DNA of 15,147 bases, taken from positions 1 through 15,147 of the forward strand of contig JBBRYB010000062.1 in NCBI GenBank assembly GCA_038238115.1, written 5' to 3'. The notes under the pieces are model-generated. The model was not told the origin of the DNA, did no database searches, and saw nothing but the letters and a program-made list of their open reading frames with translations. Positions 5,907 to 11,809 of this stretch are shown here, piece by piece; within the stretch, counting starts at the first letter, position 1, and each line of letters opens with the position of its first letter. The translations under genes were made by a program, and so were the position numbers. This stretch comes from JBBRYB01 sp038238115 (GTDB lineage: Bacteria > Actinomycetota > Actinomycetes > Propionibacteriales > Nocardioidaceae).

Positions 5907-6209
5907 CTACACCCCGCGGGGGGCGTAGGAGCCGCGGGCCCCGCCACGCCGCTGAGGACGCCTTCCGGTGGACCTGTCCGGCAGACGTAGCGCCGCGAGC
6001 AGACGAGACATGCTGAGCGCCGTTAGGCGCTCCTCGCGCATCGCCTTGAAGTCACCCGCCGATGCCACCGGAGCGAGCCTGTCGAGGCGGTCCCGCGCAC
6101 GGCAAGCCTCGAGCAGCAGAACCAGCTGCCATTCCACGAGGTCATGGTCTGCCGTGACGCCGCGCCACAGGCGTCGGCCGCCAGCGTCAAGGCCGTTCGG
6201 CATGGTCAT
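5907..6209 (-). CDS. Phage terminase small subunit-like protein (short form)
   Basis: The 100-aa product starts MTMPNGLDAGGRRLWRGVTA, followed by DHDLVEWQLVLLLEACRARD and a C-terminal SRLLAALRLPDRSTGRRPQR. This matches small P27/TerS-like proteins of actinophages and actinobacterial integrative elements: a GLGxxGRxLW opening, an LLEAACRxxDR helix, then a second helix and the LxLPDxxTGRRPQRRG tail. Phage TerS recognises the packaging site; in phage satellites a dedicated TerS redirects packaging to the satellite genome. It is shorter than most (120-160 aa) because the middle between the two helices is compact. Start at 6209 has AAGGGGA 7 bases upstream. It overlaps the 64-aa gene by 23 bases and is last in the leftward operon. 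A general DNA-binding role cannot be excluded. Confidence 0.65.
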   Translation of the reverse strand: MTMPNGLDAGGRRLWRGVTADHDLVEWQLVLLLEACRARDRLDRLAPVASAGDFKAMREERLTALSMSRLLAALRLPDRSTGRRPQRRGGARGSYAPRGV

Positions 6210-6381
6210 TGGGCCATTCCCCTTCGAAAAGGTATTCAGGTGTCAGGACTGCGAGACACCTCACACACCGTCCAGGCAGAATCGGACATAAGGGGACACC
6301 CCCCCTCCCATCGCGTCGGCGCCGCACGAGCGGGCACACGACCGGGTTGTCCTCACGGTCTGGCGGGGCGGCGAGGATCAT
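6187..6381 (-). CDS. Small hypothetical protein (64 aa), ATGA-coupled
   Basis: Its ATG (6381-6379) overlaps the TGA of the preceding 60-aa gene in an ATGA junction, and its end overlaps the TerS-like start. This gapless packing is the main evidence that it is translated. The protein begins MILAAPPDREDNPVVCPLVR and contains CPILPGRCVRC, so four Cys residues (16, 32, 39, 42 region) could form a small metal-binding knuckle. The tail LTPEYLFEGEWPNDHAERP is acidic. I recognise no family. It probably belongs to the replication/packaging cassette. Confidence 0.5.
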   Translation of the reverse strand: MILAAPPDREDNPVVCPLVRRRRDGRGGVPLCPILPGRCVRCLAVLTPEYLFEGEWPNDHAERP

Positions 6382-6560
6382 CGTCCCCGCCCCCTGCGCT
6401 TCTGTTCGAGCAGCTCGTCGATGCGATGCTCGGCGCAGCTTTTGTGCGCCGGCCTGCCGCCCGTATCAACGAGCGGGGTCCAGTCGCCGCAGTAGATGCA
6501 CCGACCTGCTTCGCCGGCTTGCCAGTGGCGTCGGTTAGACCAATCGAGGTGGGCGGTCAT
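6378..6560 (-). CDS. Small zinc-ribbon-like protein (60 aa) of integrative elements
   Basis: The ATG at 6560 overlaps the replicase TGA (6559-6557) as ATGA, and its own stop overlaps the next gene the same way. The product MTAHLDWSNRRHWQAGEAGR is followed by CIYCGDWTPLVDTGGRPAHK and SCAEHR, ending in a basic KRRGRGR tail. The CxxC-x(14)-H-x2-C-x2-H pattern fits a single zinc ribbon or knuckle that binds nucleic acid. Similar short CxxC proteins sit beside prim-pol replicases in actinobacterial plasmids and integrative elements (recalled). The frame extends upstream to 6647, but that overlaps the replicase and has no initiation site. The precise role is unknown. Confidence 0.7.
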   Translation of the reverse strand: MTAHLDWSNRRHWQAGEAGRCIYCGDWTPLVDTGGRPAHKSCAEHRIDELLEQKRRGRGR

Positions 6561-9238
6561 GACAGCACCCCTTGCTCGTGGATCTCTACCCAGCCGCAAC
6601 CGTCGCCAGGCGGTTCGTCGAGGGGGGACATGCAGCTCGGGCAGCACGTCCGGTCATCCGACTTCTCGTCGAACAGGCGGGACGAACGAGTGTCTACGTC
6701 AGACCGGCTCGAGCTGGCGGCAACAGCGTCAGGCGCGGCCTCGGAGAATAGTTCGGCGCCGAGGTGGCTTCGAAGTAGCTCAACGGCCTGGTCGAGCTCT
6801 GGTTCAGACGTGCGCACTATAGGCGCGCTCGCGCACTCACTTTCAGTGCGCCCGAGCACTGCCCGCGCACTGCCGCGCACTCGCGCACTACTGAGCGGCC
6901 CGTCCTGGTGGTTCGACGTAGCGGCCTCGGCTCGACATTCGGTGCATCGCAGCTTGCCCTTGATGAAGGGGTCCGGCTGGTCGCCTGCCGGCTTGCCGTG
7001 CCGACAGATGCCAACGTCGGGCGCGGCGTTGAGCGCCTCGTTCCAGTGAGGGCGCTCGCCTGTTGTTCCAGACCGACCCGAGCTGGCGGCGACAGTGTCA
7101 GGCGGTTCGGGGTCTCGGCTCGGTTCAGCCTGATTCTGAGTGAATGCGCCGGTGCGCCGCTCTTTATAGAGCGAGAGCGGCGGCGCACCCCCGCCGTGTG
7201 CATCGGTGTCGTCTGCGCCGTGGGTGCGCCGTTGTGGCTCGGCGCACCTGTTTCGTGTGCTGGCCTGCGGGTTTGTAGTTTTGTCATCGGGTGCGCCGAG
7301 GGTGCGCCGTGTTGACGCGGCGCAGTTGCCCTCGTCGTTTTCCGACGAGGGTGCGCCGTAAGGTTTCGGCGCGCCTATGCCCCTTACATTCAGGGTGTCC
7401 CGGCGCTCCTTGATAGCCACCCGCAACGCGGCCCTGACCACCTTGTGACCGGCATCCCTGATCGTCTCGGCGGCCTTCCGCTCACCTGCGTCGGTGGGTA
7501 TCGCCAACTCGTCGAGCACCCGATGCGCGTCCCCCACGAGCAACCGGAACGGGTCACCGGCCGTGGTGTAGGTGAGGCGCCCGTCGTCGTCGACGTCACG
7601 GTTCACGACAACCGACCGGATACCGGGGATACGTGACTTCCCCGGCCTGAGTCGTAGTCGCTCCGGCTTCTCCGCGTCGGCCTGGAGGAGCAGCTCGACA
7701 TCAACATCGTCGCGCTTGCCGGAAGTGCCGCGCGCGCCCTTGTCGACGTCCTTGCCGGCGTTGTCGGTTCGCACCACGGTCACGCCACGCCGCTTCAGCA
7801 TGATCGCGGTGTGCCGGTAGAACGCTCGCAGCGTGTCGGAGTCGTTCTCGGGCCCGTTGATGACACGTTGCAGCGAGTCGAGCACGACCACATCACCGGG
7901 CTGGACGTCGTACGTGTCGAGAATCGCGGCCATCTCGGCCCCGCCGAGCGCGGTGTCCAACGGGGCCAGCGGCGGTAGGTGGATCACAACCAGGTCGTCG
8001 AGGTCGGCCACGTCGGCAACGGTGACGCCGAGCGCGGCCAGCCGGTCCGCTAGGTCGTCCTCGGTGTTCTCCATGTCCACCAGCAGCACCCGGCGACTGG
8101 TGAGAGGCAAACCGGCGAATTGCCGGTCGCCTCGAGCGACAGCCAGCACGGCGCCCAGGAGCAGCAGCGACTTCCCGGTGCCCGCGGGTGCCACCAGTGC
8201 CACCGAGGCACCGGCTGGGATCAGCCCGTCGAGCACCCACTCGCGCGGCGGCCGGTCAGCGGCGAGTAGCGCGGCCAGGTCGAGGCGGGGAAAGCGCTCG
8301 CGTACATCGGACGTCTGCTCGTCGTCGACGTGCTCGGGAACCGGGTCGGGCCGGTGGTGATCCGGCGTGTACCGCTGATAGCAGTCGTCAAGCTTCGCCC
8401 TGGCGTCGTCCCACGGCAACGGTGTCTTGCACACGGGTGGCTGCTCGCACCGTCGCCAGACGAGGCGGAACAGCTGCTCAGCCTCCGGCAGGGGCACGTC
8501 GCGGGCGCGCAACGAGCACGCGTACCTGACGAGAACGTCATGCCGGTCGCCGGGTCCGGTGCCGCTCGGACCGCGGATCGTGTCGGGGACGGCGGCCAGT
8601 CCACGCGGCCCGTCGAACGCGTCCCATGAGAATGCACCATCAGCGGGCTTGACAGGCCCCCTCAGCGCCTCCACTAGCCACTCGGGTATCGGTGCCGGGT
8701 CTACGTCGGAGGTGACGGTGTATAGCGCCCCGGTGGCGGCGTGCAGTGAGCCTGGCCCGACGACGTAGCCACCTTGACCGCGAATGTTGACGCCATAGGA
8801 CCCCAGCCCCCCCTCGACGTTGCCGAGGTCGACACCTTCTCGGGCACGGAAGTACAGGTGGTGCCCTCGCCCGGTCTGCACCGTGAACGTGGCAGGCACG
8901 GATTGCCCGATGCTGGTGGCGTAGCGGGCGAAGTCACCTGGCGTGTCCTCGTCTACCACGACCAGCCCCGACAGGCCGCAGGCGACACCGACGTTCCGGG
9001 GGTATCCGGTGAACCAGGCCGCGAGCTGTTGCGGGTCGATGCTGGCGCCCGCCTTGAACGGCACACAAGGATGCTTACCGCGCTCATCGCACGTGCCCGG
9101 GTCGTGGCCGCGACCGATGCCGGCGCACCGCTCGAGCTCGGGGTGGTCGACAGGGAACACGTAGATGCCGCGCTCGGCCAGCCAGCTGGCGGCGCTCAGG
9201 GTGTCGGTGTAGTCGACGCGGGTGCTCACGACGACCAC
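6557..9238 (-). CDS. Bifunctional prim-pol / RepA-like AAA ATPase replicase
   Basis: This 893-aa protein likely initiates and primes replication of the element. Residues about 13-195 form an archaeo-eukaryotic-type prim-pol domain: GKHP (54-57), the catalytic acidic cluster VVVDEDTP (Asp96, Asp98), the His of TGRGHHLYFR (126-127) and IRGQGGYVVGPGS (152-164). Residues about 325-565 form a RecA-fold helicase/ATPase with Walker A APAGTGKS (Lys356) and Walker B VVVLDS (Asp454). A low-complexity tail of about 280 residues carries two Cys-rich patches (CRHG...CTEC, 744-768; CCPSC...C, 865-881). Iteron-like DNA repeats lie in the tail's coding sequence. GTG at 9238 is used; GTG at 9229 is equally possible. 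It is followed by ATGA-coupled small genes. Confidence 0.88.
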   Translation of the reverse strand: MVVVSTRVDYTDTLSAASWLAERGIYVFPVDHPELERCAGIGRGHDPGTCDERGKHPCVPFKAGASIDPQQLAAWFTGYPRNVGVACGLSGLVVVDEDTPGDFARYATSIGQSVPATFTVQTGRGHHLYFRAREGVDLGNVEGGLGSYGVNIRGQGGYVVGPGSLHAATGALYTVTSDVDPAPIPEWLVEALRGPVKPADGAFSWDAFDGPRGLAAVPDTIRGPSGTGPGDRHDVLVRYACSLRARDVPLPEAEQLFRLVWRRCEQPPVCKTPLPWDDARAKLDDCYQRYTPDHHRPDPVPEHVDDEQTSDVRERFPRLDLAALLAADRPPREWVLDGLIPAGASVALVAPAGTGKSLLLLGAVLAVARGDRQFAGLPLTSRRVLLVDMENTEDDLADRLAALGVTVADVADLDDLVVIHLPPLAPLDTALGGAEMAAILDTYDVQPGDVVVLDSLQRVINGPENDSDTLRAFYRHTAIMLKRRGVTVVRTDNAGKDVDKGARGTSGKRDDVDVELLLQADAEKPERLRLRPGKSRIPGIRSVVVNRDVDDDGRLTYTTAGDPFRLLVGDAHRVLDELAIPTDAGERKAAETIRDAGHKVVRAALRVAIKERRDTLNVRGIGAPKPYGAPSSENDEGNCAASTRRTLGAPDDKTTNPQASTRNRCAEPQRRTHGADDTDAHGGGAPPLSLYKERRTGAFTQNQAEPSRDPEPPDTVAASSGRSGTTGERPHWNEALNAAPDVGICRHGKPAGDQPDPFIKGKLRCTECRAEAATSNHQDGPLSSARVRGSARAVLGRTESECASAPIVRTSEPELDQAVELLRSHLGAELFSEAAPDAVAASSSRSDVDTRSSRLFDEKSDDRTCCPSCMSPLDEPPGDGCGWVEIHEQGVLS
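6700..7103. repeat. Imperfect 35-bp direct repeat pair in the replicase tail
   Basis: 6700-6734 and 7069-7103 match at 31 of 35 positions, 369 bp apart and in the same reading frame. They encode PDAVAASSSRSD and PDTVAASSGRSG. All four differences are transitions. This looks like an internal duplication of the disordered protein tail. Confidence 0.7.
6812..6889. repeat. Iteron-like cluster A: GCGCACT
   Basis: Five exact GCGCACT copies (6812, 6831, 6865, 6875, 6883) and one inverted copy (6845-6851) fall in 78 bp, inside the replicase gene. Spacings of 8-10 bp in the right-hand group approach one helical turn. Replication initiators of plasmids bind such repeats, often next to or inside the rep gene. 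Confidence 0.55.
7151..7357. repeat. Iteron-like cluster B: GGTGCGCC in both orientations, with hairpins
   Basis: GGTGCGCC occurs at 7151, 7223, 7290, 7301 and 7350, and its inverse GGCGCACC at 7182 and 7241: seven exact copies in 207 bp. The 7151 and 7182 copies form a hairpin around a short AT-rich TTTATAGAG core. A perfect 9-bp hairpin CCCTCGTCG/CGACGAGGG (7329-7351, loop TTTTC) abuts the last copy. Copies are read in different codon registers (RRT, GAP, RCA), so they are not simply protein repeats. Confidence 0.6.
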
Positions 9239-9319
9239 CCGAGCTCAGCAGAGACGACGGTTCTGTCGGCCGGCGGTGATATCGTTGTCTGGGACTTACT
9301 TTGCGGTGGGTCTGCTGTG

Positions 9320-9350
9320 AGCGCCGCTCCCGTCAGGGGGCGGCGCTTTT
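9320..9350 (+). terminator. Rho-independent terminator with U-tract, + strand
   Basis: AGCGCCGC (9320-9327) pairs with GCGGCGCT (9340-9347), followed by TTTT. The U-tract is on the + strand only, although flanking genes (xis, replicase) read leftward. It may work weakly as a leftward terminator after xis, or end a short + strand RNA. Confidence 0.65.
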
Positions 9351-9393
9351 CAGCGGGCGACATCGCCGCCACCTTCGGCAAGGAACATCGCGG

Positions 9394-9615
9394 TCATGCC
9401 GCCGGGACGGGGGGCGACCAACGTCGCTCGCTGTCCGACGCTCGACTGTCGAGCCACGCCGCGACGTCGGATGGGTCGTACTTCCGGTGCCGGCCGACCT
9501 TGAACGAGCGTGGCCCCGTCCGTTTGTGGTTCAACTGATGGAGCGTCGCCGGGGGAATGCCGAGGAAGGCGGCGGTCTCGGCGTGTGACCAGAGTCGGTC
9601 GGGCAGGGTGTGCAT
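9394..9615 (-). CDS. Excisionase / MerR-like winged HTH (HTH_17) protein
   Basis: The 73-aa product MHTLPDRLWSHAETAAFLGI continues PPATLHQLNHKRTGPRSFKV and GRHRKYDPSDVAAWL. This is the canonical HTH_17/Xis arrangement: recognition helix, wing with TGPRSFKVGRHRKY, and closing helix with AAWLD. Xis proteins bend att DNA to direct excision and may also act as repressors. ATG at 9615 follows AGGAG by 8 bases; the frame extends to 9672 without an initiation site. It lies between the replicase and the divergent XRE-integrase operon, the usual place in actinobacterial integrative elements. Its -35 (TTGACA) overlaps the promoter of the XRE gene. Target sites at the att ends are not visible. Confidence 0.85.
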   Translation of the reverse strand: MHTLPDRLWSHAETAAFLGIPPATLHQLNHKRTGPRSFKVGRHRKYDPSDVAAWLDSRASDSERRWSPPVPAA

Positions 9616-9636
9616 GAACGGTACTCCTGTCGATAG

Positions 9637-9716
9637 GGCAGATGTCACTGCCGAAATGACCTGGTACCCCAAGTTTCCGTCGCGGCCTAGCGGTTGTCAA
9701 GCGGGCGCGCTAATGT
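9637..9716. promoter_or_regulatory. Divergent xis / XRE-int control region with operator-like palindrome
   Basis: Leftward: consensus TTGACA (9700-9695) with GAAACT 17 bp away serves xis. Rightward: TAATGT (9711-9716) places the start of transcription on the XRE ATG at 9723, so that mRNA is probably leaderless. The two promoters overlap. GGCAG-N6-CTGCC (9637-9652) lies between the xis promoter and its RBS and is a likely operator for the XRE protein. Confidence 0.45.
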
Positions 9717-9722
9717 GTCCTC

Positions 9723-10403
9723 ATGACAAAAGAGTTGAGAAGCATCGGAAACGTGCTGGCGCACCGGATCAGGAGTTACCGCAAGCGCCGCGGGTGGTCG
9801 GTGAAGGCGCTGGCCGAGGAATGTGCTCGCCTCGGTGCGCCGCAACTGACCGAGGCGTCGCTGACCAACATCGAGCGAGGTCGGGCGCCTCAGGCGAAGC
9901 GCGGCGGCCGGGATGTGACCGTGGAGGAGCTGGTCGTGCTCGGCTACGCGCTCGCCGTGCCGCCGCTGCTGCTCGCCGTGCCGCTCGGGGAGAACGAGCC
10001 GGTTGCCATCACGTCCACCGCGGCTATCCACCCGCATCTGGCCTGGCAGGTGATTGTGGGCGACGAGGCGCCTGTCGTCACGGGGCGCCTCGTCACTCGG
10101 CTGCAGGATTGGTCCGAAGCTCGACTGCCGGTCCTGTGGTTCAAGTCGCTCCTCGAGGCACAGGAGAACTATTGGCTTGCCGAAGGGCGGCTACGGCTTG
10201 CGCGAACGCGGGGCGAGGATGAAACCGAAGCGCGAGCCGGCGAGACGGCGGCGCTGCAGGGCTGGGCGAAGGCGGCCAACCGCATCCTCGAGGGGGGACT
10301 GCGGGTGCCTGGCTACGCCGCTGAGACTGTCGAGATGCTCACGGCCACCGGGGCCATCGCCAACCCTGACCTGCTCGAGGTCTACCAACCGGAGGACGAC
10401 TGA
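9723..10403 (+). CDS. XRE-family transcriptional regulator of the integrative element
   Basis: The 226-aa protein has an N-terminal lambda-repressor-like HTH in about residues 10-80: VLAHRIRSYRKRRGWSVKAL, a turn, then TEASLTNIERGRAPQAKRGG and DVTVEELVVLGYALAV. The PLLLAVPLG segment that follows is seen in XRE proteins of actinobacterial prophages and integrative elements. The C-terminal half (about 100-226) is mainly helical (WFKSLLEAQENYWLAEGRLR), probably for oligomerisation or signal sensing; it has no peptidase motif. No Shine-Dalgarno precedes the ATG at 9723, and the -10 position predicts a leaderless transcript. The stop is 1 base before the integrase ATG, so both are expressed together. 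It likely controls xis against int. Confidence 0.85.
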   Translation: MTKELRSIGNVLAHRIRSYRKRRGWSVKALAEECARLGAPQLTEASLTNIERGRAPQAKRGGRDVTVEELVVLGYALAVPPLLLAVPLGENEPVAITSTAAIHPHLAWQVIVGDEAPVVTGRLVTRLQDWSEARLPVLWFKSLLEAQENYWLAEGRLRLARTRGEDETEARAGETAALQGWAKAANRILEGGLRVPGYAAETVEMLTATGAIANPDLLEVYQPEDD

Positions 10404-10404
10404 C

Positions 10405-11538
10405 ATGGCGAGCATCGAGAAGCGGACGCGCGACGGCAAGGTGACTTGGCAGGCCAGGTGGCGTGACCCGTCCGACGCGCAGCGCAAGCGCACGTTTCCG
10501 CGCCGGGTCGACGCTGAGCGGTTCCTGACAGGCGTCGACCACTCCCAGCTCATCGGAAGCTACGTCGACCCTGCCCGGTCCCGCATGACCGTGGGGGAGT
10601 GGGCCGCCCCTTGGCTCGCCGGACGCGCGAACCTGAAACGCAAGACGATCGCGTCTTACGAGTCGCTGCTGCGGACGCGCGTCCTCCCAACCTGGGAGAC
10701 GGTGCAACTGGTGCAGGTCACGCACGTCGGAGTCGTCGCCTGGGTCGCGGCGATGCGAGCCGACGGCTTGTCCGCGTCGCGCGTTCGCCAGTCGTACCAC
10801 GTCCTGACGGCGATGCTCGACGAGGCGGTCAGGGACAACCGGCTTCCGCGCAACCCAGCGGCGGGTGTCACCCTGCCGAAGCTGCCCACAACCGAGCAGC
10901 GCTTCCTGACGCACGCGGAGGTGGCCGCGCTCGCCGACGCCGCCGGCCCGTACCGGCTGCTGGTGCTTGTGCTGGCTTACTGCGGGCTGCGCTGGGGGGA
11001 AGCGGCGGCTCTGCGGTCCAGGCGGGTTGACCTGATGCGCCGCCGGTTGACGATCCGCGAGGCGGTGGCCGACGTGAACGGCAGGCTTAGCTTCGACACG
11101 CCGAAGTACCACCAGCACCGCTCAGTGCCCATTCCGCGGTTCCTTGCCGACGAGCTGGCTTCACACATAGCCGGCAAGGGTGGCGACGAGCTGGTGTTCA
11201 CGTCGCCGCGTGGAACGGTGTTGCGTGAGCAGAACTTCCGGAGACGCTACTTCGACCGTGCCGCCGTCGAGGCGGGCGTGGACGGGCTCACCCCACACGA
11301 GCTACGCCATACGGCGGCATCGCTTGCCGTGAGCGCCGGCGCCAACGTGAAGGCGGTCCAGCGGATGCTCGGACACAAGTCCGCGGCGATGACTCTGGAC
11401 GTTTACTCAGGGTTGTTTGACGACGACCTCGACGGCGTAGCGGAGCAGCTAGACGCGGCCGCGCGCGTTTCTCTTGTGCCCCTGGTGTGCCCCGACGCGA
11501 CCGTGACCTTGCTTACTCAGAGAGAAACAGGCGCCTGA
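10405..11538 (+). CDS. int: Tyrosine site-specific integrase
   Basis: The 377-aa protein integrates the element into the adjacent tRNA-Arg gene. Residues about 1-55 are the arm-binding AP2-like domain (KRTRDGKVTWQARWRDP). Residues 60-155 are the SAM-like core-binding domain. Residues about 165-345 are the catalytic domain with all expected residues: Arg196 (YCGLRWGEAAAL), Lys234 (DTPKYHQHRS), His298 and Arg301 (HELRH), His324 (LGHKS) and the nucleophile Tyr334 (LDVYSGLF). The start at 10405 has GGAGG at 10391-10395, inside the XRE gene end. It converges on tRNA-Arg(CCT), whose 3' end is 16 bases from the int stop, the normal position of an att site. It appears intact. Confidence 0.95.
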   Translation: MASIEKRTRDGKVTWQARWRDPSDAQRKRTFPRRVDAERFLTGVDHSQLIGSYVDPARSRMTVGEWAAPWLAGRANLKRKTIASYESLLRTRVLPTWETVQLVQVTHVGVVAWVAAMRADGLSASRVRQSYHVLTAMLDEAVRDNRLPRNPAAGVTLPKLPTTEQRFLTHAEVAALADAAGPYRLLVLVLAYCGLRWGEAAALRSRRVDLMRRRLTIREAVADVNGRLSFDTPKYHQHRSVPIPRFLADELASHIAGKGGDELVFTSPRGTVLREQNFRRRYFDRAAVEAGVDGLTPHELRHTAASLAVSAGANVKAVQRMLGHKSAAMTLDVYSGLFDDDLDGVAEQLDAAARVSLVPLVCPDATVTLLTQRETGA

Positions 11539-11554
11539 ACTGCGCCTATGTACG

Positions 11555-11627
11555 TGCCCCCGGCAGGATTCGAACCTGCGCCACACGGTTTAGGAAACCG
11601 TTGCTCTATCCCCTGAGCTACGGGGGC
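11555..11627 (-). tRNA. tRNA-Arg (anticodon CCT)
   Basis: Read leftward from 11627: acceptor GCCCCCG, D-arm GCTC...GAGC, anticodon stem ACGGT/ACCGT with loop TTCCTAA (anticodon CCT), T-arm GCAGG-TTCGAAT-CCTGC, acceptor CGGGGGC and discriminator A at 11555. All stems pair; the CCA end is not encoded. The 3' end faces the integrase gene and is the probable attachment site (attR side, restored on integration). Confidence 0.97.
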
Positions 11628-11809
11628 GGGACGTGCGGACTTCCTCGCGGAAAACCTGTCTGCGCGTCTGCCGGTCGCTTGGTGGCGACTGGGATATGCC
11701 GATTTTAGGGGCTCAACGGCTTCGGAAGGTCGCTAGGTCGCGAGTGCTTGGACGTCAACCGCCCTTGGGGCAGCGGCTTGGCAGTTAAGAATCCGTGTTC
11801 GGCTGCTGG

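Larger units (their letters stand above)
5907..11600. mobile_element. Compact tRNA-Arg-linked integrative element (phage-satellite-like)
   Basis: The gene set is integrase, XRE regulator, excisionase, prim-pol/ATPase replicase, two small proteins and a TerS-like protein, with int ending 16 bp from the 3' end of a tRNA gene. That is the standard geometry of an element integrated by a tyrosine recombinase into a tRNA 3' end, with the element on the int side. About 5.7 kb is accounted for. No capsid, portal, large terminase, conjugation or resistance gene is present. The right boundary is taken inside the tRNA T-arm/acceptor sequence; the left boundary is not determined and could be anywhere left of 5907. 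Confidence 0.7.

Noticed and set aside
6812..7357. CRISPR-like array from the clustered short repeats
   Set aside because: Units are 7-8 bp, irregularly spaced, in both orientations and inside a coding gene; no cas genes nearby.
9557..10222. A 221-codon + strand frame overlapping the XRE gene in another register
   Set aside because: Arg/Ala/Gly-rich out-of-frame reading of the XRE gene.
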